Assembly: GCA_944323075.1 (NCBI GenBank)
Contig: CALURC010000014.1
Span: 1 to 64,000, forward strand
Length of the DNA: 64,000 bases
Origin: an uncultured Alistipes sp.
GTDB taxonomy: Bacteria > Bacteroidota > Bacteroidia > Bacteroidales > Rikenellaceae
Direction of reading: 5' to 3'
A model generated the notes under the pieces. That model was not told the origin of the DNA, did no database searches, and was given only the letters and a program-made list of their open reading frames with translations. The first letter of the stretch is position 1; the number at the start of each line of letters is the position of its first letter. The position numbers and the translations under genes were made by a program. Positions 1-9,213 of this stretch are shown here, in pieces.

Positions 1-2
1 GC

Positions 3-1154
3 CGCTATCATCTGGATCTGGTGATGATGACACACGGATGGAGACGGTTCCCCTCCGACAACCTGTTCCGTCCCGCACCATTCACCCCCAAGCACTTTAT
101 CGAACGGGGACAATATATCTCCGGACGAGTCGTCAGTTCGATCGGACTATCGGCAAAAAATGCTCAAGTCGATGCCATAGCACTTACCGGAGAAAATGTA
201 TTGGGAATGACTGTTGCCGATTCTTCTGGGTATTTTATACTTGACGGCTTGGATTATAAAGGTCCCACATTATTTATGGTCTCAGCAAAAACCGCGCGAG
301 GGAAAGGAAAAACAATCCCATTTATTGAATTTGACACGCTTTATCCACGACCTGTGGTCAAACAACAAAATTTATACAATTCGGTCTATTCATCTGAAGA
401 TTCAGCCACCATCAACAGTTACGTCAATCAACGCAAAAAAAATTATGAACAATCTCATTTTTTCAATGGATATGATCTGGATGAAATAGTTGTCGAAGCA
501 ACAAATCTTCGGAAACCCCAGACTTATCTGATGGGAAATTTGTATGATACAGCCGATTTGGCTCCATATAAAAAAGTGCCTTTATATATGTATTTATTGA
601 CTTTACCCGGTGTCACCACAGGAACTACTGGAGACGAAGAGAATATCCCATGCTTCAAATTAAAAAGATTTGATGGACCCGGTTTCAGTCCGGCTCAATT
701 AAAAATTGACAATAGAATTGTTTCCAATATCAATGAAGTCAGGTCTTATCATGTTGACGATGTCGAGTATCTTAATATTGTCAAAACGACAGGAGGAAGA
801 TTAGAGGGTATAAAGTATAATCTTGATTATCCCTATCGGGTCGAAATCTATTTGAAAGAAGATAGAAATACAAAGAAGAATTATTTGACATATAGGACTT
901 TGGGGTATTCCGAGTGTATGGAGTTCTACTCACCGGTATACGACACGCCCGAACGGGTGAACAATCCTCGACCGGACAACCGAACCACCCTGTACTGGAA
1001 TCCATACGTGCAAACCGATATGACCGGTAAAGGTTTTGTAGAGTTCTATACGGATGACCGCGAAGACGCCGAACTCGAAATCTCAATTGAAGGAGTTACC
1101 GATGAAGGGGAGCCTATCTTTCATCGTTCGACATTGTCTGAAAAGAAACCATAA
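3..1154 (+). CDS. C-terminal part of a carboxypeptidase-regulatory/TonB-plug-like protein (5' end outside window)
   Basis: The reading frame is open to the left edge and reads R-Y-H-L-D-L-V-M-M-T-H-G-W-R-R-F, so the visible part begins inside a gene. The motif L-M-T-H-G-W-R-R is typical of large Bacteroidota surface or periplasmic proteins that carry macroglobulin-like (MG2), carboxypeptidase-regulatory and TonB-plug domains. A carboxypeptidase-regulatory-like fold follows (I-S-G-R-V-V ... D-S-S-G-Y-F ... G-L-D-Y), then a plug-like stretch with D-L-D-E-I-V-V-E-A. There is no outer-membrane barrel, so it is probably not a complete TonB receptor. The last 100 residues (W-N-P-Y-V ... F-Y-T-D-D) fit the closing beta domain of that family. 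A link to the RiPP genes downstream is only positional. Confidence 0.6.
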   Translation, partial: RYHLDLVMMTHGWRRFPSDNLFRPAPFTPKHFIERGQYISGRVVSSIGLSAKNAQVDAIALTGENVLGMTVADSSGYFILDGLDYKGPTLFMVSAKTARGKGKTIPFIEFDTLYPRPVVKQQNLYNSVYSSEDSATINSYVNQRKKNYEQSHFFNGYDLDEIVVEATNLRKPQTYLMGNLYDTADLAPYKKVPLYMYLLTLPGVTTGTTGDEENIPCFKLKRFDGPGFSPAQLKIDNRIVSNINEVRSYHVDDVEYLNIVKTTGGRLEGIKYNLDYPYRVEIYLKEDRNTKKNYLTYRTLGYSECMEFYSPVYDTPERVNNPRPDNRTTLYWNPYVQTDMTGKGFVEFYTDDREDAELEISIEGVTDEGEPIFHRSTLSEKKP

Positions 1155-1223
1155 GTTTTATCCAACGGAGTAACCCGAAAATCCGTAAAACAGAGTAGGG
1201 AGAACTATTAATCTTTAATCATT

Positions 1224-1519
1224 ATGAAAAAATTAGTGTTAAAAAGGAGGTCGTTGCGAGAATCAATAAACAAGCAATGCAAAAACTAAAAGGAGGAGTA
1301 GGAGCCTCATATAACGGATCTACCATTCAATCCAATTGTGAAGTTCTAGTTTGTGATGGATCATGTATTACATGTCATCAAGATACTTGTGCAGCTTCTT
1401 GTAGTAATACTTATTCTCCAAGTTGTGTCCTAACTTGTGCAAATGAATGCTATGACCTTGATTTAATAATGATGGCATACACTTATTTATATCCAACTAA
1501 TTGGCGATGTGTTTATTAA
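1224..1519 (+). pseudogene. Class I lanthipeptide-like precursor with GG leader, frameshifted in the leader
   Basis: Starting at ATG 1224 the peptide begins MKKLVLK, then the frame breaks in the A-run 1241-1245. If one A is added, the reading continues K-E-V-V-A-R-I-N-K-Q-A-M-Q-K-L-K-G-G, which is the Bacteroidales GG-leader family (TIGR04149-like), about 25 residues. As given, frame 1 stops after 21 codons. An in-frame ATG at 1277 yields an 80-residue product with only M-Q-K-L-K-G-G as leader. The part after G-G is 73 residues with 10 Cys, 8 Ser and 7 Thr, many adjacent (GSC, ITC, DTC, AASC, PSC, LTC), as expected for a lanthionine-type substrate. It lies just before the split dehydratase genes. 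The lesion could be real decay, phase variation or a homopolymer sequencing error. Confidence 0.7.
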
Positions 1520-1606
1520 TATTAAAAGTACGAAGGGTTATAAATCGATTACTAACCGACTTATAGCTCTTTTGAAATCATTTTATTATAAATCAAATTG
1601 TATTTT

Positions 1607-3781
1607 ATGCGATCCAACCCCTTCCCATACATTCCATATGTAAATTATGTATTTCGTACTCCGTTGTTTCCCTATAAGGATAAACGAAGTCTTTCTGTTG
1701 TGCTGGATAATTCAACTTTCGAAGAAGCAGTATTCTTGGGATCTCCAGAGCTATACAAAGAGATGAAAGAAAAGTTTTTGGGAAAGGAGTGTAAATTGGC
1801 CGAATCTCTATGCAAATATCTGAACCGGAGCCGTACCCGCTGTACGCCTTTCGGACTGTTCGCTGGCTGCTCGGTGGGTGAACTTGCGGATAGAACTGAA
1901 ATCGAACTGGCTGATATATCGCAATACCGGCGTTGTACCCGTTTAGACATGAACTATCTTTGCGCTCTGATTCAGTTTCTAGAGAAGCAGGATGCTGTAC
2001 ATCAACAGCTGTTGTGGTATCCTAACGACAGTATATACAAGTTGGCAGGAAAACTCCGTTACATCGAATATTTTTATCGTGGCACCAAACGAATTCATCA
2101 GATCAATAGTGTCGAATCGTCGGAATATCTTGATAAAATCTTCGTGGTGGCTTGTTCCGGAGCCACCATCCGGCAGCTGGCAGAAACTGTGATTGAGGAG
2201 GATATTTCGTATGAGGAAGCAGAAGTATTCATTGAAGAGTTAATTGATTCTCAACTGCTTAAAAGTGAATTAGAAGCGAGTGTAACAGGAGATGATCTAC
2301 TTAATGTATTGATCCAAAAATTACAACGTTTTAAAAATGTGCCGCAGCTGTCCTTGCTTATACAGATCAGAGAATTACTACACGCGATTGATGTATCTTC
2401 CCCCGGAGATTCGATCGGTTATTATGATCGAATCATTGATATAATCAAACAAATAGGCGTCCCGTTTGAGCTTAAATTTCTGTTTCAGACAGACATGTTT
2501 AAACCAGTTCAACAAGCGGTAATATCGCGGGATGTGATTGCGGATATAAAAGATGTACTCGGTTTCCTGAACCGAGTTACACTTTCCCGCGGCGAATCCA
2601 ACCTCTCTCAGTTCGCAACGGCATTTTACGAACGTTTCGAGGAGCAGGAAATACCTTTGGTGCAGGCATTGGACAAGGAAGCTGGTATCGGCTATCCCGT
2701 ATCGACCCAGAATTCCGGAGATGTAAATGATTTGATTGATAATTTACAAATACCATTCCGTCAGTCTTTGAGTAATCAAATTCATTTTTCATGGTTAGAT
2801 GGTATTTTATTGGATAAATATATCGAATCACGTATCAATCACCAAACCTGTATTACGCTTACAGATGATGATATTCCTATTAAAACGGAAAATTGGGATG
2901 ACATGCCAGACACAATCTCCGTTATGTGCAATATACTTCAGGAAGCTGATGAAGGTAATTATAAATTACATATCAAGTCTGCAGGTGGTTCCTGTGCCGG
3001 ATACTTATTAGGCCGTTTTTGCCATCTCGATTCACAAATCTATGGACTTGTAAAAGAGATTGCCGATACCGAACAACAGCTTCATCCAGATGTTTTATAT
3101 GCAGAAATAGCCCACTTACCGGAATCTCGAATTGGAAATATTGCATCACGACCGATACTTCGTGATTATGAAATCCATTATTTAGCTCAATCCGGAGTCG
3201 AGATAGAGAAACAAATCCCTGTTTCAGATCTGCTGTTGTCCGTCAAAAACGGAAAGATCATCATGACATCCAAGAAATTCGGTAAAGAGGTTATTCCCCG
3301 TTTAACCAATGCTCATAACTACAGTTTTAACTCTATGCCGATTTATCATTTTTTATGTGATATGCAGACTCAAGGATTACGGGGTGGATTCTATTTTGGA
3401 TGGGGTGAACTGTTTAATCGTTTTTCTTATTTGCCACGTGTAGAGTACAAAGGTCATATTTTATTATTGCAAACATGGAATCTTTCTACAGATGATATCA
3501 AAGGTTTCGATAAACTCGATGACAAAGCTCTAATAATTAAAATGGAAGAGTTGAGAGAAAAAAAACATCTTCCGGCTGAAGTAGTTGTTCCCGATGGAGA
3601 TAACGAATTGTATGTAAATTTAACCGACATACTAAATATTCGGACGATGATTTCTTTAGTAAAAAAAAGAGGCAGATTTAAGTTGACAGAATTTATGTAT
3701 GAAACAGATTTGGGTATTGTAAAAAATCCACAAGGAGAATCTTTTACAAATGAATTCATTTTCACTTTTCACAAATCTTAG
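1607..3781 (+). CDS. Lantibiotic dehydratase, large (glutamylation) subunit of a split LanB
   Basis: This 724-residue protein matches the N-terminal lantibiotic dehydratase domain, which transfers glutamate from Glu-tRNA to Ser/Thr of the precursor. Motifs seen are F-R-T-P-L-F-P near residue 17 and R-S-R-T-R-C-T-P-F-G-L-F-A-G at 74-87, the Arg/Arg/Thr set of this family, followed by R-L-D-M-N-Y-L. A full LanB is about 1000 residues; here the elimination domain is a separate gene immediately downstream, as in thiopeptide and pinensin systems. ATG 1607 is chosen rather than an upstream TTG at 1598 because it gives the usual compact N-terminus. The gap to the precursor is 87 bases. The frame is intact and the key motifs are kept, so it may still be functional. 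Confidence 0.85.
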   Translation: MRSNPFPYIPYVNYVFRTPLFPYKDKRSLSVVLDNSTFEEAVFLGSPELYKEMKEKFLGKECKLAESLCKYLNRSRTRCTPFGLFAGCSVGELADRTEIELADISQYRRCTRLDMNYLCALIQFLEKQDAVHQQLLWYPNDSIYKLAGKLRYIEYFYRGTKRIHQINSVESSEYLDKIFVVACSGATIRQLAETVIEEDISYEEAEVFIEELIDSQLLKSELEASVTGDDLLNVLIQKLQRFKNVPQLSLLIQIRELLHAIDVSSPGDSIGYYDRIIDIIKQIGVPFELKFLFQTDMFKPVQQAVISRDVIADIKDVLGFLNRVTLSRGESNLSQFATAFYERFEEQEIPLVQALDKEAGIGYPVSTQNSGDVNDLIDNLQIPFRQSLSNQIHFSWLDGILLDKYIESRINHQTCITLTDDDIPIKTENWDDMPDTISVMCNILQEADEGNYKLHIKSAGGSCAGYLLGRFCHLDSQIYGLVKEIADTEQQLHPDVLYAEIAHLPESRIGNIASRPILRDYEIHYLAQSGVEIEKQIPVSDLLLSVKNGKIIMTSKKFGKEVIPRLTNAHNYSFNSMPIYHFLCDMQTQGLRGGFYFGWGELFNRFSYLPRVEYKGHILLLQTWNLSTDDIKGFDKLDDKALIIKMEELREKKHLPAEVVVPDGDNELYVNLTDILNIRTMISLVKKRGRFKLTEFMYETDLGIVKNPQGESFTNEFIFTFHKS

Positions 3782-3823
3782 ATATACGAGTCCAAACTAT
3801 CTGTAACCTAAATTATAAATTAG

Positions 3824-4702
3824 ATGCAAAGAACATTTATACCCGGCAGTGAATGGCTGTTTTTCAAAATATATACTGGGCATAAAAGTGCTGATGAAAT
3901 ATTGGTTTCGCACTTATATCCTATTGCCGAACAGTTGAGAGAAGAAAACACGATAGATGATTATTTTTTCATTCGTTATACCGATCCTAAATTTCATATT
4001 CGGTTCCGATTCCATGTTCCAGATGTACTGAATTACGGAAAAATTTTCAAAGCTGTGTATGAACCTTTATCAAGAAGCATTGAGAATGCGATGATATGGA
4101 GTGTAATGTGTGATACCTATCAACGGGAAATTGAACGTTACGGAGCATTGTCTATGGAATTATCAGAACATCTATTCTGCAAGGACAGTCGTTATGTTTT
4201 GATGTTGCTTGCCTCTTTAAAAGATTCACCGTCGGAGGAACAAGATCGATGGCAAATGTCATTATGTCTACTTGACGACACTCTTTCGGCTTTCGAATAT
4301 ACGGTCGAAGATAAAAAAGAGTTACTGGGAAAAATGAGTGCAGGTTTTAAGTCTGAGTTCGGATTTACTTCCAGTACCTTCAACAAACAGTTAAATGATA
4401 AATTTCGAATACAGCGGAAAAATATTGAAAGTGCATTCATCCCGGAAACGAGTCCACTTAAGGTATATGAAAATGTACTCAGACTACGTCGCGAAGAAAT
4501 AACTTCTCTGGCCCAACAGATCATACCGTTAATAAAACAAGGATCGATAGATAAAGACAGTTATGTGCGGAGTATCTGCCACATGACAATGAATCGTTTG
4601 TTCCGCTCAAAAAATCGATTATACGAAATGGTAATATATGATTTTCTGTTCCGCTACTATCAGTCGGTTTTGGCCAAACTTAAGTATGCAAAAAATAAAT
4701 AG
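3824..4702 (+). CDS. Thiopeptide-type/LanB C-terminal elimination protein (SpaB_C)
   Basis: This is a 292-residue stand-alone elimination domain, which removes the glutamate installed by the large subunit to leave dehydroalanine or dehydrobutyrine. The family pattern is clear: F-I-R-Y-T-D-P-K-F-H-I-R-F-R-F (Arg near 60), Y-Q-R-E-I-E-R-Y-G (101-107) and a C-terminal S-I-C-H-M-T-M-N-R-L-F with His near 253. These correspond to the NisB elimination-site Arg, Arg and His. It follows the large subunit by 42 bases and precedes the exporter by 6, so the three are probably co-transcribed. The active site looks intact, in contrast to the LanC-like protein of the same cluster. Confidence 0.85.
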   Translation: MQRTFIPGSEWLFFKIYTGHKSADEILVSHLYPIAEQLREENTIDDYFFIRYTDPKFHIRFRFHVPDVLNYGKIFKAVYEPLSRSIENAMIWSVMCDTYQREIERYGALSMELSEHLFCKDSRYVLMLLASLKDSPSEEQDRWQMSLCLLDDTLSAFEYTVEDKKELLGKMSAGFKSEFGFTSSTFNKQLNDKFRIQRKNIESAFIPETSPLKVYENVLRLRREEITSLAQQIIPLIKQGSIDKDSYVRSICHMTMNRLFRSKNRLYEMVIYDFLFRYYQSVLAKLKYAKNK

Positions 4703-4708
4703 TTTCCT

Positions 4709-6928
4709 ATGAAATTTCCGATATATAGACAATTGGACGCTATGGATTGCGGTCCCACCTGTTTGAGAATGATAGCCCGGTTTTACGGTAAAAATTATTC
4801 TTTGCAGTCGTTGCGAACCAAATGTCATATTACACGAGAAGGGGTCTCGATGTTGGGTATTAGTGACGCAGCAGAATTGATCGGATTCCGAACAGAAGGC
4901 GTAAAGTTGACATGGGAACAATTACGGGACAATATTCCGTTTCCGTGTATTGTCCATTGGAAACAAAGACATTTCGTTGTGGTATATGACATCAAAAAAA
5001 ATCGCGGTTCATCTCAAAAAAACGATTATTGGATATGTGTTGCGGACCCCGCTGGCGGTTTGCTAAAATACAGAAAAGACGATTTCCTTAAATGTTGGTA
5101 TTCGACAAAAGAAGACGACCTGATGATCGGCACCGCATTGATTATCGAACCTTCTCCTCGTTTCTATGAAGAAAAAGACGATTCAGATAAAAAGTCTGTC
5201 ATGAGGTTGGGTTATGCAATACATTATTTGCGGCCTTATACAAAATTTATCCTTCAGCTTTTTCTCGCAATGCTGACAGGAAGTATGATCAGTCTGATAT
5301 TTCCTTTCCTTACCCAAGGTGTTGTCGATTATGGTATTAATAATAGCGATTTAGGATTTATTATCACCATATTGATTGCTCAGGTAGCTTTGACCCTCGG
5401 ACAGACAGCTAACGGTCTGATCCAAAGTTGGCTCTCTTTGCACGTAACTACACGGATCAGTATTGCCTTTATATCAGATTTTTTGGCAAAACTGATGCGT
5501 TTGCCAATTTCATTTTTCGATGTAAAAATGGTAGGCGATATTATGCAGCGAATCGGAGACAATGGTCGTATTCAAAGCTTTTTGATGGGAACATTGCTCA
5601 GTATTATTTTTTCATGTTTTACATTCGTCGTGTATGGAGCAATTATGACTACATATAACTTGACAATTCTCGGAATTTTTTTGTTGGGTAGTGCTTTGTA
5701 TGCCGGATGGGTTGTCGTGTTTTTAAAGAAACGAAAGGAACTTGATTATAAACGCTTCCAACAGGGAGCAGATAATCAGAGCAGTCTGGTACAGTTGATC
5801 AATGGTATGCAAGAGATCAAACTCAACAGTTGTGAAAAACAAAAACGCTGGGAGTGGGAGCGGATTCAGGCCAAAATGTTCCGTATCAGCATTAAGTCAA
5901 TGGCTCTTGGACAGACACAACAAGTCGGAGGTCTATTTATCGATCAGACCAAGAATGTTCTGATTTCATTTATTGCGGCAAAATCTGTGGTTGAAGGAGA
6001 GATGACTCTTGGTATGATGATGGCCATGCAATACATTTTGGGGCAATTGAATGGCCCAATCTCACAATTTATCGGATTTATTCAAGCTGCACAAGATGCC
6101 AAAATCAGTGCGGAACGTTTGAATGAAATTCATGATATGGAGGACGAGGAACCTGAAGATAAAGAAAAAATACGGGATATTCCGGCTAATGCAGATATTG
6201 AATTGAAAAATGTGACTTTCCAGTATGAAGGCCCTCATTCTGAAAAAGTGTTGGATGAAGTTAGTCTAAAGATTCCAGCTGATAAAGTTACGGCTATCGT
6301 CGGGGTCAGTGGTAGTGGTAAAACGACTTTGTTAAAGTTACTATTGGGATTCTATAAACCTGTATCTGGAAGTATTACTCTTAATAATATTGCTTTAGAA
6401 CAATATAGTGATTCCTGTTGGCGACGTAATTGCGGTGTGGTTATGCAAGAGGGGTTTATCTTTTCCGACACATTGGAAAACAACATCGGTGTTGTGGATG
6501 AGATCCCTGATTTTGATCGAGTTGAGCATGCAGTCAAAGTGGCTAATGTGGAAGATTTTGTGGAAAGTCTCCCTCTGCGTTATAACACCAAGATCGGAGC
6601 TGATGGACATGGACTCAGTACCGGACAAAAACAACGATTGTTCATTGCACGGGCGGTTTACAAAAATCCTAAATATATCTTTTTTGATGAAGCGACCAAT
6701 TCACTGGATGCCAATAATGAAAAAATAATCATGGACAATATGAAACAATTCTTTGAAGGGCGTACAGTCGTAATCGTAGCTCATCGGTTGAGTACCGTAA
6801 AGAACGCGGATACGATAGTGGTTTTGAAAAAAGGGAAAATCGTCGAACAAGGAACACATAGTGAATTGATTGCCGTTAAAGGAGCTTACTATAATTTGGT
6901 CAAAGACCAATTAGAGTTAGGAAATTGA
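4709..6928 (+). CDS. Peptidase-containing ABC transporter (C39 protease, exporter of the RiPP)
   Basis: This 739-residue inner-membrane exporter cuts the leader after the double Gly and pumps out the mature peptide. The N-terminal C39 domain has Gln8, Cys14 (M-D-C-G-P-T-C-L), His88 (Q-R-H-F-V-V-V) and Asp113 (A-D-P-A-G-G), a complete cysteine protease set. A six-helix ABC membrane domain follows (about 165-450), then the ATPase with Walker A G-V-S-G-S-G-K-T-T, signature L-S-T-G-Q-K-Q-R, Walker B Y-I-F-F-D-E-A and H-loop V-A-H-R. With the HlyD and TolC-type genes downstream it would form a tripartite exporter. No sign of damage. Confidence 0.92.
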   Translation: MKFPIYRQLDAMDCGPTCLRMIARFYGKNYSLQSLRTKCHITREGVSMLGISDAAELIGFRTEGVKLTWEQLRDNIPFPCIVHWKQRHFVVVYDIKKNRGSSQKNDYWICVADPAGGLLKYRKDDFLKCWYSTKEDDLMIGTALIIEPSPRFYEEKDDSDKKSVMRLGYAIHYLRPYTKFILQLFLAMLTGSMISLIFPFLTQGVVDYGINNSDLGFIITILIAQVALTLGQTANGLIQSWLSLHVTTRISIAFISDFLAKLMRLPISFFDVKMVGDIMQRIGDNGRIQSFLMGTLLSIIFSCFTFVVYGAIMTTYNLTILGIFLLGSALYAGWVVVFLKKRKELDYKRFQQGADNQSSLVQLINGMQEIKLNSCEKQKRWEWERIQAKMFRISIKSMALGQTQQVGGLFIDQTKNVLISFIAAKSVVEGEMTLGMMMAMQYILGQLNGPISQFIGFIQAAQDAKISAERLNEIHDMEDEEPEDKEKIRDIPANADIELKNVTFQYEGPHSEKVLDEVSLKIPADKVTAIVGVSGSGKTTLLKLLLGFYKPVSGSITLNNIALEQYSDSCWRRNCGVVMQEGFIFSDTLENNIGVVDEIPDFDRVEHAVKVANVEDFVESLPLRYNTKIGADGHGLSTGQKQRLFIARAVYKNPKYIFFDEATNSLDANNEKIIMDNMKQFFEGRTVVIVAHRLSTVKNADTIVVLKKGKIVEQGTHSELIAVKGAYYNLVKDQLELGN

Positions 6929-6953
6929 TATATAACTTATTAAATTACGACAC

Positions 6954-8237
6954 ATGCCTAGACAAACAATATATAGTGAGGAGGTTCAAGAAATAATGGG
7001 GCGTATTCCCGGATGGGTAGTACGTTGGGGATTGATAGTACTCTTTTTTTTGTTTCTGCTGATTATGGGAATTACATGGTTCGTCAGATATCCCGAGACC
7101 ATATCGGCTCCGATTGTACTGACAACTCTTAACCCTCCAGCAGATCTAATAGCCCGTTCGTCAAATAAAATCGAGTATATCTTGGTGAAAGATGGTGCTT
7201 CGGTCAAAAAGGATGATGTTGTGGCTGTTTTATATAATACGGGTGACTTTCGATCAGTCTTGGAATTGGAAAATATTTTACTACAAAAAGGAGAAGATTG
7301 GAAACTCTATTTTTCAAAAGATTTTTTAAGAAAAGATTATTCGCTCGGAGAGCTACAATCATATTATATTCAGTTTGTTAAACAGTGCCTTTTGTATGAT
7401 CATTATTTGCAAACTGATTTTACTGTTCAAAAACAAAAATTAATTGAGGCTAATATCTTTAAAACTCAGCAAACTATCGAGAGTCAAAATCAGCAAATGT
7501 CCCTTTTAAAGAAAGATATGGAATTTGAAAATCGGAACCTCGAACGGGATTCTTTATTGTTACACTCAGAGGCTCTAACTCCGGCTGATTACGAACGTAC
7601 TAGACAATCTGTTTTACAAAAGCAGATCGCTTTACTTAGCCAAAATACGGTTATTACTTCAACCGAAGCTAATCTGATTAATATGGAACAACAATTACTC
7701 GAATTGCAGATACAACGTGATAATGAGACAACGAACTATCAGGTTCAGCTTTCGGAGGCAAGAGAACAATTGTTAATGCAGATCAATTTATGGAAAGAAA
7801 AATATATTCTTCAGTCGCCAATAGAAGGCAAAGTAACTTTTACAAAATATTGGAGTAGTAATCAGAATGTTATATCTGGCGAGCGATTGGCTTCAGTCGT
7901 ACCCGACGATTCATTACAAATAATCGGTAAAATGTATATTCCGTCACAAGGTTTCGCTAAAGTAAAACCAGGACAGATTGTGAATGTTAAACTAAACGGC
8001 TTCCCATATATGGAATACGGTATATTAAAAGGAAAGATCCACTCTCTTTCGTCGATTCCGGAAATGGAAGGATACGCAGCAGAAGTGGCATTTGAAAAAG
8101 GATTGATTTCCAGCTATAATACTCGGTTAAAATTTATTCAACAAATGGATGGGACTGGTGATATAATCACAAAAGATCAGCGATTGTTGGAACGTTTTCT
8201 CAGTCCGCTCAAATCTGCAATAAAAAATGACTTATAG
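6954..8237 (+). CDS. HlyD-family periplasmic adaptor (membrane fusion protein)
   Basis: This 427-residue protein has one N-terminal membrane helix (about 20-43) after a short cytoplasmic segment, a split biotinyl/lipoyl half-motif (D-G-A-S-V-K-K-D-D-V-V-A-V-L), a long coiled-coil hairpin rich in Gln, Glu and Leu (about 150-275) and the second half-motif (L-Q-S-P-I-E-G-K-V) leading to a beta domain with V-K-P-G-Q-I-V. This is the layout of bacteriocin-type adaptors that link a C39 ABC exporter to an outer-membrane channel. It lies 25 bases after the exporter and 6 bases before the glycosyltransferase, clearly in the same unit. Confidence 0.88.
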   Translation: MPRQTIYSEEVQEIMGRIPGWVVRWGLIVLFFLFLLIMGITWFVRYPETISAPIVLTTLNPPADLIARSSNKIEYILVKDGASVKKDDVVAVLYNTGDFRSVLELENILLQKGEDWKLYFSKDFLRKDYSLGELQSYYIQFVKQCLLYDHYLQTDFTVQKQKLIEANIFKTQQTIESQNQQMSLLKKDMEFENRNLERDSLLLHSEALTPADYERTRQSVLQKQIALLSQNTVITSTEANLINMEQQLLELQIQRDNETTNYQVQLSEAREQLLMQINLWKEKYILQSPIEGKVTFTKYWSSNQNVISGERLASVVPDDSLQIIGKMYIPSQGFAKVKPGQIVNVKLNGFPYMEYGILKGKIHSLSSIPEMEGYAAEVAFEKGLISSYNTRLKFIQQMDGTGDIITKDQRLLERFLSPLKSAIKNDL

Positions 8238-8243
8238 ATTGTT

Positions 8244-9197
8244 ATGACGACATCAGTAGCCATGTGTACATATAACGGAGCTCAATATATAGAAGAACAG
8301 CTTCGTTCTATTTTAAAGCAAACCCATCCGATCGATGAAATCGTTGTCTGTGATGATGGATCAAAAGATGGGACAGTCGCTCTAATAGAAAATTTTATAA
8401 AACATTATCCGGATAAAATACGACTAATCCGTAATCCGGTGAATATGGGCTATACCCGTAATTTTGAAAAAGCGATATGTAATTGCAATGGAGATATCAT
8501 TTTTCTTTCAGACCAAGATGATATATGGATGCCAGACAAAGTCGAAGTGATATGTAATTACTTCGAGACACATCCCGACAAAAGTTTTGTTTTTACTAAC
8601 GCCATTTTAGTAAATCGTTTCGGTACGCCATGTTATTCCTGTTCTTTGTTTGATGTTGTGGGTATGGATCGACGGAACAAGAAACTATTTCGTCAAGGAC
8701 ATGGATATCAAGTGTTGAGTACTTCAGGACGCGTTACTGGAGCAACAGCAGCTTTACGGGCCTCATTTGTCCCATATTGCATTCCGTTTCCCGCAATAGG
8801 ACAAGTCCATGATGAAATGATTGCAATCTCCGCACAATTAAGGAATAAACTCGGTTTTATCGAACGTAGTTTGATCCGTTACCGATTACACGAGGCTCAG
8901 TCGGTGGGATTAGGTGCTTTGTTCATATATCCAGCCCAACGATGGGAAATGGCCCGAGATATCCTAATGTGGCATCGTAGTCTGGCTGAATTTGATCCGG
9001 AGATACAGACTGATAAGTTAAGCTTTGTTTATAAACGTTTTTGGGCTCTTCGCTCACGGATCGCTCTATTTCGAATCATTGGGATGGGACTTCGTCATGA
9101 ATATCGAACTTACTACCCTGATGCGAATATTATGTTCTGGCAAGATGTGAAAGGAATTATAATCAGATTTATGTCGACATTTAAATATAAAGAATAA
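8244..9197 (+). CDS. Glycosyltransferase family 2 protein in the RiPP cluster
   Basis: This 317-residue soluble GT-A enzyme starts with M-C-T-Y-N-G-A-Q-Y-I-E-E-Q-L and has the nucleotide-sugar binding V-C-D-D-G-S-K-D-G-T near 35-44 and the metal-binding S-D-Q-D-D-I-W near 89-95. The family moves a sugar from a nucleotide donor to an acceptor; neither donor nor acceptor can be read from the sequence. H-D-E-M (about 191) and R-Y-R-L-H-E (about 212) resemble rhamnosyl-type GT2 enzymes. Its place inside the RiPP operon makes the peptide, or a cell-envelope glycan that supports it, the likely acceptor. That is inference. Confidence 0.85.
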   Translation: MTTSVAMCTYNGAQYIEEQLRSILKQTHPIDEIVVCDDGSKDGTVALIENFIKHYPDKIRLIRNPVNMGYTRNFEKAICNCNGDIIFLSDQDDIWMPDKVEVICNYFETHPDKSFVFTNAILVNRFGTPCYSCSLFDVVGMDRRNKKLFRQGHGYQVLSTSGRVTGATAALRASFVPYCIPFPAIGQVHDEMIAISAQLRNKLGFIERSLIRYRLHEAQSVGLGALFIYPAQRWEMARDILMWHRSLAEFDPEIQTDKLSFVYKRFWALRSRIALFRIIGMGLRHEYRTYYPDANIMFWQDVKGIIIRFMSTFKYKE

Positions 9198-9213
9198 TAA
9201 TTTGATATGCAAT

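Noticed and set aside
1241-1250. Programmed -1 frameshifting to restore the precursor leader
   Set aside because: The P-site codon AAA could slip back, but the A-site AGG would have to re-pair with AAG, a poor match, and no downstream stimulator was seen. A missing A is simpler.
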